A DNA stretch of 64,000 nt from NCBI GenBank assembly GCA_032718565.1, contig JAVGVS010000019.1, positions 4,314,912-4,378,911 on the forward strand, given 5' to 3'. Below the pieces are notes generated by a model, which worked only from the letters and a program-made list of their open reading frames with translations, was not told the origin of the DNA and did not search any database. Of this stretch, positions 20,850 through 30,501 are shown in pieces. Position numbers and translations under genes: made by a program. Source of the stretch: Distichodus sexfasciatus (lineage: Eukaryota; Chordata; Actinopteri; Characiformes; Distichodontidae). Numbering within the stretch: position 1 is the stretch's first letter; the number at the start of each line of letters is the position of its first letter.

Positions 20850-21699
20850 AATTGTTTGTTACCTTTCTCTGATGGTGAATGTGTCCTTCACCATCACACA
20901 CCTACCTGAACACTAACATTACACCTACGTACTTTGTTCTTTTGTTGATCCGAGCGGATTCCCTGATGCGGCGGGGCGACGTCAACCAAGCAACTCCGTC
21001 TTCTTATGAGGAAGTTCGGACCGCCGCTGGGGCGTGATGATCAGTCGTCGCCTGATAGGTCGTCCCGTCGATCCAGTTCATCGTCGGATCCCATCCTCGT
21101 CGCCAAAAATGTTGTATTGGAAATGAAAAATATTGTATTTCTTATTTTCCCAGGCACACATTCACCAGGACAAAATCGTTTATTAAAAAAAGTTTATTAA
21201 TTAACAAAGTATTACTGCTTAAGCAGGAGGCGTCAGAAGACCTAAGGGGAAGAGGCGGGAGAGAGAATTTGTACTCCTGCAGAGACTTTATCATTTCTTG
21301 GAAACATTTGCAGATAGCTGGGCAGTTGGAACACTCTGTTCCAACAACCGATTCTTACACACACAGTATCTCCTTTGTGCTTTGCATTGAGGAGTTACAC
21401 ATTCACGACAATTTCGTATCAGGCTCAACCGAACAACTTATCATGTGCCTTTAGAACACATATACTTAATTCTAACGAACACATATTGTAAAACTCTCAG
21501 AACTCATTGACATGGTGAAAGGGAATTTTTCCATTACAGACTGCAGCTGATTCAGATATACTGTATGTTAGAGTACGATCTGTACGATGTTCCACTGGAA
21601 GTATTCTGAGAATTTTTGCTAAATAATATCACCATAATTCAGACAATTCCTGCTAAATAATCATAGCACACGTCTCTGTCTTTTATCCATATTTGCCCT

Positions 21700-22024
21700 A
21701 TTTATCACAACAGTCATTATAGTGGTTTTCCATAAGCATGCAGCCCCCAGCTGAGAATGCTGCATGACTGAAAAAACCTCTTCTAGTGTAAAAATGCATG
21801 ACATTGTACAAGGTCTATAACCTTCAAAATGACCTTATAATTATCCAAATTAAAATGAATAAGATTTGCATGAAAAGCTAAAATCATTAAATCGGCTCAG
21901 CCTTTTAGTAGGCGTGGTCTTGGACTATATATTTCTGGACTAGTTTCTAATTCCTAAGCACATTCGGAAGAATTGTGACTCATCTGCACACAAACAGGTG
22001 ACAAACCATTTTCCTCAAAGCATC
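21700..22024 (+). promoter_or_regulatory. Promoter and 5' UTR of deaminase gene A
   Basis: A TATA element (CTATATATTT) at about 21925-21934 lies some 90 bases before the ATG that ends exon 1 (22025-22027). Confidence 0.6.
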
Positions 22025-23652
22025 ATGGTAAGTTATGACTCTATGACACCATGATTTTAAATTATATGCAATAGAGCAATATATTTACAATATGAGCTAA
22101 TAAAATCAATTGATAATTAATAACAAGCAGATAATACCTAACTTTAAATAGAAGTGAAACACTTTCTTCAGGAATTTTGAGTTCTGCATGTGGATATAAA
22201 AGAAATTGAGACATAAAAAACTCCTTGTTTTAAATGCTGTTTAATGTTGTTGCACATTTTAATTTAAAAAATGTCTCCTCTACAGCACTACACCAAAAAG
22301 GTGTAAATAAATATTGCTTCTGAAATTTTAATTTTTTTCTGTAGTTCTTCTTTCTGCTCTTAAGACTAACATGACCCAATTTGCAACCTTTATTTTTCCT
22401 TTACTTTAAATGTAGTGACGGATTTTCCTTTTAAATTTTTAAAAGTTTAATTTAAATTTTAAATTAAATTTTCCTTTTTAAAGAGTTTGGCCACTCTTCC
22501 TTTGTACGCAGTTCTTACTCCAATAATTAGGTGAGAACCAAAGTATGATTGATGAATATTAAAGTCTTGGGACTGAATCTTTTCATGCCTTTTGTATGTG
22601 TTGCTCCTTCAGGTTACCACTGGAGCTGTGAAAGCTTTTATTCTGCTGTGTCTTCTGGCCCTGTTTATGGGAGGAACTGAAGCTGAAGATGTGGACCAGA
22701 CAATTCTAGGAAATATCATCAATAATTTACACAACAGGTATGAAATATTATTAAATGTACATAATATGTACATAAATGCACGCATTAAATGTAAATCAGA
22801 ATTTTAAGGGTTTTTTTCAGTGCATTTTATTTGGCCTGAATCTATGTATTATTTACACCTGTACATTTTTACTGCCAACAGTATTTGTTACATATTACAT
22901 TCAGTGGCACAAATCTATTTTTTAAATATCAGCACCACCAGACTTTTCTGTACATCGTACCTTGAAAACCTAAAATTATGCAATTTCAATACTAGCATTT
23001 AATATTGACAGCATATCAATATTTGATATTTATATTATGATTTAGTATTTTAGAAACACTTTTGTGCTTTACTATGCATTGTGTTACAATCTATTACAGG
23101 TACCGTCCTGATCTTACATATGATGATGTTCAGTATTCAGCGGCCATCAACATTCCAGCTGATGACTGTCGTGCTGGTGCTTCTCTACATTTACCAGATT
23201 CACCAGATGCTGTAAGAGCCGTCATAGCAGATAAAGAGAAAGGCATTTATGAAAGTAACACGATGATTGCAGCAAAGCCAAAGGGTCATAATCATGCTGA
23301 GTACCGTCTTCTGACTGCATCAAACAACAGCGAATCCCCAATGCAGAGGCTCCTGAATAGAGACGAACATGGCTGTGTGATATTTTTTACATACAAATCT
23401 CCCTGTGTAAATAGGTGCTCATCACCAGATAAACCAAAAAGCATTGTTGGGCTCCTGCAGAATTTGGGGAATCACAACGGCCCAAGAGCCTTTGTTTTTA
23501 GAGAGGTTTGGCATGAGGATAACAATAAGGAGCAATGGAAGCAAAATGTGCCCACAATAAACAACATTGTGCCACTCTACCGCTGTAAAAGAGATGGATG
23601 TACACCATGTATGAATCAAAACGAGGTTGCAGCTGTGTGTCTGAAGACATAA
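22025..23652 (+). CDS. Secreted AID/APOBEC-like cytidine deaminase family protein (SNAD-type), gene A
   Basis: Exons 22025-22027 (ATG only, then GTAAGT), 22613-22737 and 23100-23652 join in phase to 226 residues. Residues 1-25 form a signal peptide with hydrophobic core AFILLCLLALFMGG. The zinc-deaminase signature is His108-Ala-Glu110, then after 33 residues Pro144-Cys145-Val-Asn-Arg-Cys149, with the usual Ser before Pro. This is the HxE...PCxxC motif of AID/APOBEC-like deaminases. A C-terminal cysteine cluster (YRCKRDGCTPC) suggests disulfides. Secreted members of this family in fish are known as SNADs and proposed to act in immunity, but their substrate is not established. Catalysis here is inferred, not shown. 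The gene pairs with gene B at 26.5 kb, and a polyadenylation signal lies near 23823. Confidence 0.85.
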
Positions 23653-24890
23653 CATGTTTACACCATGCCTTCAGCCAGCCAAACTTCAAAAAATCAATTT
23701 AATCCAGTCTTCTTTTCTGTTTTTATATGCCATGCAAAACCTAAAAAAACCTGTCATGTATAACCTTTTGTCAGCTTGTTGTGATCTGTGTACTGAGCCT
23801 CTTAAAGCCTTCATTTACATTTAATAAATACTGCTTCCTGCTGTATGCAATTAGAAATGCTTTGCACTGTGATTATTGAGAGAGAGTGTGTTTGCAGTAC
23901 ATGTATGAGAAAAGTATGATGTTTTACTGGATGTTTAGCTCAGATAAAAATATCACAATATAACTGAGTTTTACTGACATTCCATTATTAAGATACAACA
24001 ATATTACTATCAAAATCCCATGTTAACTCAGAGCATAAGACTTTTCCCTTGCCAGTAATAAGGCAGCAAATTCAGCAATCACGATACCATATATCACCTA
24101 CGATACGACTTTACTGTCATTCAAGACTGAAATTCTTATTGCATTCCTGGACATAAACAAGGACATAAACATAAACTGGAAGCCTAAACAAAGACAAATT
24201 TAACATGTAGCATCCCCATTATACCAATGCACAGTACAGATCCCCATGACAGTAAATACATAAATGTGAAATCTCCATCACTGATTTTTAGCTTAATTGC
24301 TTCAAGCTTAAGATGGATTGAAACACAAACAAGTTTTTAAATCTGACACGTTTGAAAGACGGCACTCTGAAGTGCCTGTCTGAGGGTAGTCAGAGGAGAT
24401 GTTTCTGGACAATCTGAGCATGCTCTTGTGTTGAGCTTATTGAAAAGAGAGTGTAACAGGTACTCTTTGAGGTAAATTCTTTGAACTTATTTTAATTTGA
24501 TCATATAATTTTGTTTTATTTCTAACTGACAGGCTACTCAGTCAAGCTGTGCTGCAATACAGCATGCCACTCTGAACCACTGACAAAAAAAATACCCCAA
24601 GATATTAATTTGACTACTAGCTCCCAAGAATCTCCTAAGAAAACAAATTTTCCATCTATCATGACACCCAAATATTTATAGGCTGGGACTCGAATGATTT
24701 CTGCAGCAGACCATTAGAAGGTTTTCCAAACTTAATATAGTTATATTTGCAAATGTAACAATAGTATAATAATTTTACTATTATATGTGCTTTAAAGTTT
24801 TATTAAGTTGAGACAAAGCCCACTACAATTCACATTCCATTAATGGACCTTTGTCATAATTGATGATGTGACACAAGCAGAACAGATGCA
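23653..24890. other. Intergenic between deaminase gene A and SINE cluster
   Basis: 3' UTR with AATAAA near 23823, then AT-rich sequence with no coding signal. Confidence 0.6.
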
Positions 24891-24892
24891 AA

Positions 24893-25058
24893 TGGGGCAG
24901 TTGGTAGCATAACAGGTAGGAAGTTGGTCCCCTGATTAAAAGATCACTGGTTCAAGTCCCGGTCCGGTAAAAGTACCAGTGAGGTACCCAAGAGCAAGGT
25001 ACCATCTCCAAGCACTGCCCCAAGGGTGCTGCTAAATAGCTGTAGAATGATTCTTCAT
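24893..25058 (+). repeat. tRNA-derived SINE (GGGCAGTTGGTA family), copy 1
   Basis: The head GGGGCAGTTGGTAGCATAAC and B box GTTCAAGTCCC are followed by GTACCAGTGAGGTACCCAAG and CAAGCACTGCCCC. The same family occurs at 47955-48210 and partly at 46990-47130 and 61750-61915. Confidence 0.7.
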
Positions 25059-25315
25059 GGACCAAATCCCCTGAGAATTACACCCATGAAAATATAATAT
25101 GAAAAAAAAACCTTACAAACTCACTTTACTTTATCTTAATTTAAAAACGTAGACAATAAATAAGTGTGCCGCTTCAAGCCTCATTTTATTTGGCAGACAC
25201 CAAGAAACTCTACAAACTTTGTTGACTCTCTTGATGTCAGCCAAATAAAATGACACAGGCAGCAGCACAGCGTTTATCCTTATCTTTGGTGTTGAGTTAA
25301 ATATTGTAAGTGATG
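25055..25315 (+). repeat. Segmental duplicate of 12745-13035
   Basis: See the partner copy. This copy lies about 1.1 kb upstream of the TATA box of deaminase gene B. Confidence 0.7.
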
Positions 25316-25356
25316 TGTAGATAAATTCAACTAATTGCAATCACCTGTTTTTTATA

Positions 25357-25705
25357 GGGCGGCACAGTGGCACGGTGGTTAGCGCTGCCACCTCACAGCG
25401 GAAAGGTCTTGGGTTCGATCCCTGGGTCATCGGTGGGGCCTTTCTGTGTGGAGTTGCATGCTCTCCCTGTGTATGTGTGGGTTTATTCCGGGGGCTCCGG
25501 TTTCCTCCAACAGTCCAAAAGCATGCAATGTAGGTTAATTGGCTATTCTAAATTGGCCCCATAAGTGTGATTGTGTGTGCGTGTGCCCTGCAGTGTATTG
25601 GTGCCCACCAAGGGTTATGCCTGTAGTTCCTGGGATAGGCTCTGATCCCCACCACGTCCCCCGTTGGGATTAAGCGGTTCAGATAATGAATGAATGAATG
25701 TATTT
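25357..25705 (+). repeat. Full-length SINE with RTE-type tail
   Basis: Starts GGGCGGCACAGTGGCACGGTGG, has B box GGTTCGATCC, the conserved TTTCTGTGTGGAGTTGCATG and GGTTTCCTCCAACAGTCC segments, and ends GGTTCAGATAATGAATGAATGAATG. It lies inside the duplicated block. Confidence 0.85.
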
Positions 25706-26396
25706 TTTATCAGAATCTAGTTTATCGTGACTGAAGGCTAAGTTCTAGTCATTGGTAGCTCATTGTAACAGTTAACAGTCAACAGTTACGTCATGTAAAT
25801 TTATTTATTTACTAGGTTTGTAAGTGTAATTTAATTTTATTTACAGTTATTTTAAATTATATTTCCATGAATATATTTTGAGAGCATTTGCTTCATCTGT
25901 CTTCAAAAAGTTTTTTTTTACTTGAGTGTGTGTTTGTGTGTATTGTAAAAGGTAATAAATGTGCAAAATATGTGCTAATATACATTTGCAACTGTTATTT
26001 CAAAGAATTGAAGGCTATTGAGACATCTTCTTTCTTGCAAAATGCAACTCATATCCAGTAATGAAACTTTTGTTTTGGGGAAATTATTACATTTGTAGTC
26101 TGAACAGCACAGGAATTATTCTCACATGTAGATACAATTAATTTTGTGGGTTAGAACACAAGCTATCATTTTCAAATTATGGGAGAAAGACTGTCTCATA
26201 TATTTCTGCTCCATATAAATATTTTGCAAATAAGATTAACCGTTACTAAATGTATACATTGTAAACCGTTACACATGAGTAAGTGTAGATGAAGCAATAA
26301 TACATTTTGCGAAATGTCTGACTAGTGTTTTTATTTTTGTTCTTGTTCCTCTTCTTCTTCTTATTGTTTTGGTAAGGATGTGGAGGTCATGATCTG
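25706..26396. other. Upstream region of deaminase gene B
   Basis: AT-rich, no ORF of note. A CTTCTTCTTCTT run at 26349-26362 precedes the TATA box. Confidence 0.55.
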
Positions 26397-26486
26397 TATA
26401 AATATGGCATGAGTTCCTTTTTCTCTAGCACTTCCAGGCACACTTCACCTTCACACTCACTTGTTCTGCAGTTCCTCACTGGAACC
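26395..26486 (+). promoter_or_regulatory. TATA promoter and 5' UTR of deaminase gene B
   Basis: TATAAATA at 26397-26404, about 85 bases ahead of the ATG at 26487. Spacing and layout are the same as in gene A. Confidence 0.65.
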
Positions 26487-28194
26487 ATGGTAAGCTGCAT
26501 GCATGCCTCTTCTTTCTGTACATGATTTTTTAAAAATATTGTCTAAACTAAGCAGAGATGCAAGAATTAGGATGACCTGATTGAAAGTATTGTCATCTCT
26601 AGAAATAATAATAGCAGGTTGTAAAAATTCAGATTTTTCAGTCAAATCAGTCCTTTTTTACACCATACTGTTATGAGACATTCTTTTTTGTTTTTGATTT
26701 TGTATTTTATAATATTTTATAATTTAATGGCAGCTATTAATGTCATTGTGAAGTTCTACAAATGTTTGGTATATGATGTCAAGCAAAGCAAAAAATCAAG
26801 AGAAATATTAAAACCTGTTCATTAGAAAATCATATATGATTAAGAAAAAAAGAAGAAAATCTTTTGGGAACATTTGATGTTTTGTTCAGGGGTTTTCTGG
26901 AGTGCTGCTGAGGATCTACCTTTTTTCCCTGCTGTGTCCCATCGTGTGGTCCAACATTGGAAATCTTCAAGAGATCATTAACTTTCTCCAGACAAAGTAA
27001 GATGAACTTAAGTTGAATCACTAAGATGCCTGCGGTGATATGATTTTAACACAGGGATAATACAAATAATAAACTTTTAGGGCTGGTTTCTCGCTCATGG
27101 ATTAAGCCTAGTCTTGGACTAATTTGTAGTACCAATGCAGATTCTCCATTCAAACTCAGAACTAGTCTAGGACTAGGCTTAATCCTCAAGCGGGAAATTG
27201 GCCCTTAGTGCCTAAACTTTTTAACTGTGGTGTGTTGGCGCCTGCCCAGAGCCGTTCCCCACCTTGTGCCTGTAAATTGCCGGGTTGGCCGACCCCAATT
27301 GTGATTAAGTGGTTCAGATAATGAATGAATGGATAAATAAATAATCATGGCCATGTAAGAATCATTCACAGGGCATCACAGTTTGTTGCAATTAGGGTTG
27401 TTGTAGACGCGCTGAACATTAGATTATAATGATTTGGCTGATCAGTGTATATTAAATGATCATTAAATGACAACATAATTGGCCATAAAGTCTTCTTTAC
27501 CATTAGTCTTTAAGGAAGTTTAATCTTGACTGTTAATTAACTAGAGATGAATTCTCATAAAATGTGGACTGATACATCTGAACCAAAGTGTTTTGTTGTT
27601 GCTGTTTTCAGTTACGGAGGCGGTGGTCAGTTTGCGGTGGCCATCAATGTTCCAGCTGCAAAGTGTAACGCAGGAGTCAGACCCGATCAAAACTTTCTCC
27701 CAAATGATAAAAATACAAAAGTCAAAGCTGACATGGCCGGCCCTAATAAGGTGTACAGAGGTCAGCAGCTGATAGGTGCGAAACCAAAACCCATCCCTCT
27801 TACGCGTGGTGCTAAATACCACTCCGAATACCTCCTTCTGATCCAGTCAAACCCACCAAACCAAGAATCTTATGATCCCCTGATGAAGGAGCTGATGGAT
27901 AAGGACCCGAACGGCTGTGTGGTTTTCTACACCTTCAACTCCCCCTGTGTGAACACCTGCTCAACTCCCAACAAGCGCTACAGCATCATACCTGCCCTCG
28001 ACGCGTTCAGGTCTCACAGAGGGCCTAAAGCTTTTGCTTTTGGTCAGGTTTGGAGATATGACGGAGGTTCGACAGCTTGGGAAAGAAACATCAAAACAAT
28101 CAATGGCCTAGTGCCAATCTACCGGTGTAATAATGCAGGATGCACCAACTGTGTAGACAACAATAACAGAGTGGCCACGACCTGCTTGCAATGA
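26487..28194 (+). CDS. Secreted AID/APOBEC-like cytidine deaminase family protein (SNAD-type), gene B
   Basis: Exons 26487-26489 (ATG only, then GTAAGC), 26890-26996 and 27612-28194 join in phase to 230 residues. The N-terminus (VLLRIYLFSLLCPIVW) is a signal peptide. The zinc-deaminase signature is His107-Ser-Glu109, then after 38 residues Pro148-Cys149-Val-Asn-Thr-Cys153 (FNSPCVNTC). The second motif residue is Ser where gene A has Ala; this position is not a zinc ligand. The C-terminal cysteines (YRCNNAGCTNC) are conserved with gene A. Overall the proteins align end to end apart from a longer loop before HSE. The coding part is more GC-rich than its flanks. The substrate is unknown; a secreted immune or mucosal role is inferred from the family. 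Confidence 0.85.
27080..27204. mobile_element. PIF/Harbinger-like MITE with TTA target duplication
   Basis: A 125-bp fold-back element in intron 2 of deaminase gene B. The left end GGGCTGGTTTCTCGCTCATG pairs with the right end (reverse complement GGGCCAATTTCCCGCTTGAG), and both continue GATTAAGCCTAGTC. It is flanked by TTA at 27077-27079 and 27205-27207. Confidence 0.75.
27220..27345 (+). repeat. SINE 3' tail fragment
   Basis: GTGTTGGCGCCTGCCCAGAG through GTTCAGATAATGAATGAATG matches the tail of the SINE at 25357-25705. Confidence 0.7.
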
Positions 28195-28900
28195 TGAAAT
28201 GATGCTGGCACACTCTATGTAAGGCTACAAAAGCATCTTCTTTATTAGTAAAAACCTGCTGCATATGATGCTTTTATTCTGAGCATTTATACGCAGTTTG
28301 GTCTGTTTGGAGATCATTAGTCATCAAGCCATATCCTTGTATTGAGCTTTATCTTCTTATTTTAATCAAACACAGACCAGAACGGTGGTGTGGAGTCTAA
28401 AAGAAGTCAAAGCGACGGCTGTGTCTCTCTCTGTGTTTAAATATCATCTGTGATTACTGTTAAATGCTGTTTCAAGATTATACAAAGTTGTGTATCTGCA
28501 GACTGGGCTTTATACTAGCATCACAAAATTACAAAAAAATAAAAAAAACTTGCATGTTGAAACATGTTAAATGCATGCTTGTCTGCTTCTTTTTAAAAAG
28601 ATGTTTACACCACACTTTCACAATGAGTATTAATGCTTTAGTGAAGGACTGACTGACTTTTAGCTGACTTTTTCCGTCACATCATTTTGTCCTCACACGC
28701 ATTATATTGGGCCTAAAGAAAACTGATGCGAAAAGTATCAAAAAAATAACAATAAAAGGATACTAAATCCAAAAATGTGACCTGCCTTTTACTTCAGGCT
28801 CTCAGGAATTGGTTTGTTTTAATCTGCTACTGCAACATCTTTTTAGTGTCTCCAATGCATTACCACATATCACCAGCAGATTGCAGCACTAAACTCTACA
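28195..28900. other. 3' flank of deaminase gene B
   Basis: AT-rich. AATAAA-type hexamers occur downstream. No further gene. Confidence 0.5.
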
Positions 28901-28902
28901 AC

Positions 28903-29435
28903 AGAGGTTTTTAACTGGTTCTGTCCCAAGGACCACTATTTACATTTACATTTACATTTATAGCATTTAGCAGACGCTCTTATCCAGAGAGATTTACAAC
29001 AGTGCTTTGTAGTCCACGACTGTTCTTGATCTGTAAACCATGTCAATAACTGTAGTTAAACCAAACAGCCTAAGTTTTATACTTTAAGGAAAATGGGTTA
29101 GAGAAAAACGAAAGTTCACAGACAGACATGTTAGTAGTGTTTTGTTTGTTTGTTTGTTTGTTTTTGGTGGGTAAGACAACATAGATAGTAAGGGGTAAAA
29201 TAATCCCCCAGGTACTCTTTGAAGAGGTTCTATTCTGACTAAGCAGTAGTCTGCGGCCCACTGTGTGCCCGTGAGTGTGAATTAAATTCATTATTCATAA
29301 AGGTGCCCAAAACATCCGGAAATATTTTGACTTGTTTTTTTAAAAAATAATTTTTAAAAAGTAATTTCAGTAGTGAAACTGGATTTCATGTCACGGACCA
29401 TCTGCATTGCCGCCGCAGACCACCAGGTGACCTTT
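28903..29435 (+). mobile_element. Non-autonomous hAT-like element, copy 2, with nested insertions
   Basis: Starts CAGAGGTTTTTAACTGGTTC and shares with 9918-10193 the segments TCTGACTAAGCAGTAGTCTG, GCCCACTGTGTG and ACTGGATTTCATGTCACGGACC, in opposite orientation. Near 28938-28998 it is interrupted by a SINE tail (ATTTACATTTA, then GCATTTAGCAGACGCTCTTA). Confidence 0.5.
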
Positions 29436-29673
29436 TTAAAAATCTGGAATATGGAAACATTTATGTAAATTTCTGAATGGATAAAATGTATAACATGAGT
29501 TTAATATCTGCTAAATCATATGTAAAAATAAAGATAGAATGTTCCATCAGGTGCCACTTCTTCCAGTTCAAAGCCAAAAACCTCTGGTACTTGAAAATGT
29601 CTTTGTAAATGGGGAAGCTTTTCTTTTCTAACAGGGTACATTTCGCTTCATGATGTACTTGTAAAAATATGTA

Positions 29674-30099
29674 CACTGCCCTCCAAATGTGTGGACACGC
29701 CCCTGGCAAAGTGGGATTTGGACGATATCATCATAAATCCTCATCATTTTTTGGTGCAAATACATTTAAGTAACTTGACATTATCTTTGGATACCAGCAA
29801 TAATAATTTTTATTTTTATTACATAATAATAATATATACATGTCAAAGTCAGACATGCCCCTTTTCCAGCTGTGATGTCCGGTTACTGGTTTAAACTTGG
29901 CCCAAGTTTTGTCCAGATTATGCTGAGCTGTAACAGCTGCAAATGGTGGATATTTTGATGACTCCAAAATAGAAGTATTTTCTATGTATAAACTGTTTTC
30001 ATAATCAGTGCAACATTATCACAAATTAAAAAGATTTCATGGCAATACTGTCCAAAACCCCACTTTTCTAGGTCGTTTCCAAACTTTTGGAGGGCAGTG
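29674..30099. mobile_element. Tc1/mariner-type MITE with ~40-bp inverted ends
   Basis: The left end CACTGCCCTCCAAATGTGTG and the right end, read in reverse, CACTGCCCTCCAAAAGTTTG continue as imperfect inverted repeats to about 43 bases. TA precedes the left end and TG (a decayed TA) follows the right end. No transposase. Confidence 0.75.
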
Positions 30100-30104
30100 T
30101 GTTT

Positions 30105-30501
30105 CAGTATATGTTGTGTTATGTAAATTGTAAAAAGGTGACAATTCAAAGAAATTATATGCATATAAATACCAGCAATTTATTTTGTGAACAATTAATC
30201 AGACATTCCTACACATTACATGTGTCTTCCAGGCAGTGGCAAGGCCTGGAAGTGAACTGAGGTCTCTTGGCAGGATTCCAGCCTGGGGAGAGCAAACGAG
30301 GGGCCAGTTAATTTGTCTCACTGCCAAATGCCAGCACACACCTTCATGGCCCAGCCCCCCGACCAACCCCTAACGCTCAGTTTACCGCCGTGCTCTTCCC
30401 GCCGCTGCCGTAAATGATTAGACAGGCAGGCTGGCTCCTCTTCTCGGTCCCATCGGCTCCAAGGCAGTGGTCAGATTTTGTGCTTGCGCTGCTCTCCCCC
30501 G
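30105..30501 (-). other. 3' flank / possible 3' UTR of p4ha3
   Basis: Lies downstream of the p4ha3 stop and is locally GC-richer (30330-30450). No other gene seen. Confidence 0.45.

Larger units (their letters stand above)
15439..21690 (-). mobile_element. Rearranged endogenous retrovirus (fish ERV), non-functional
   Basis: A minus-strand provirus remnant. An LTR-like block lies at about 21111-21690, with AATAAA near its 3' end. It is followed by a candidate primer-binding site starting TGGCGACGAGG at 21105. Then come gag pieces (about 20.4-19.2 kb) and pol pieces (about 17.8-16.3 kb). A gag capsid-like piece (16121-15882) is out of order, downstream of pol. LTR-related sequence at 15439-15840 occurs in both orientations. 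All frames are interrupted by stops and frameshifts, and no envelope gene was recognised. The reverse transcriptase motifs suggest an epsilonretrovirus-like or related fish ERV lineage. The element separates the deaminase pseudogene from the intact deaminase genes. Confidence 0.75.
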
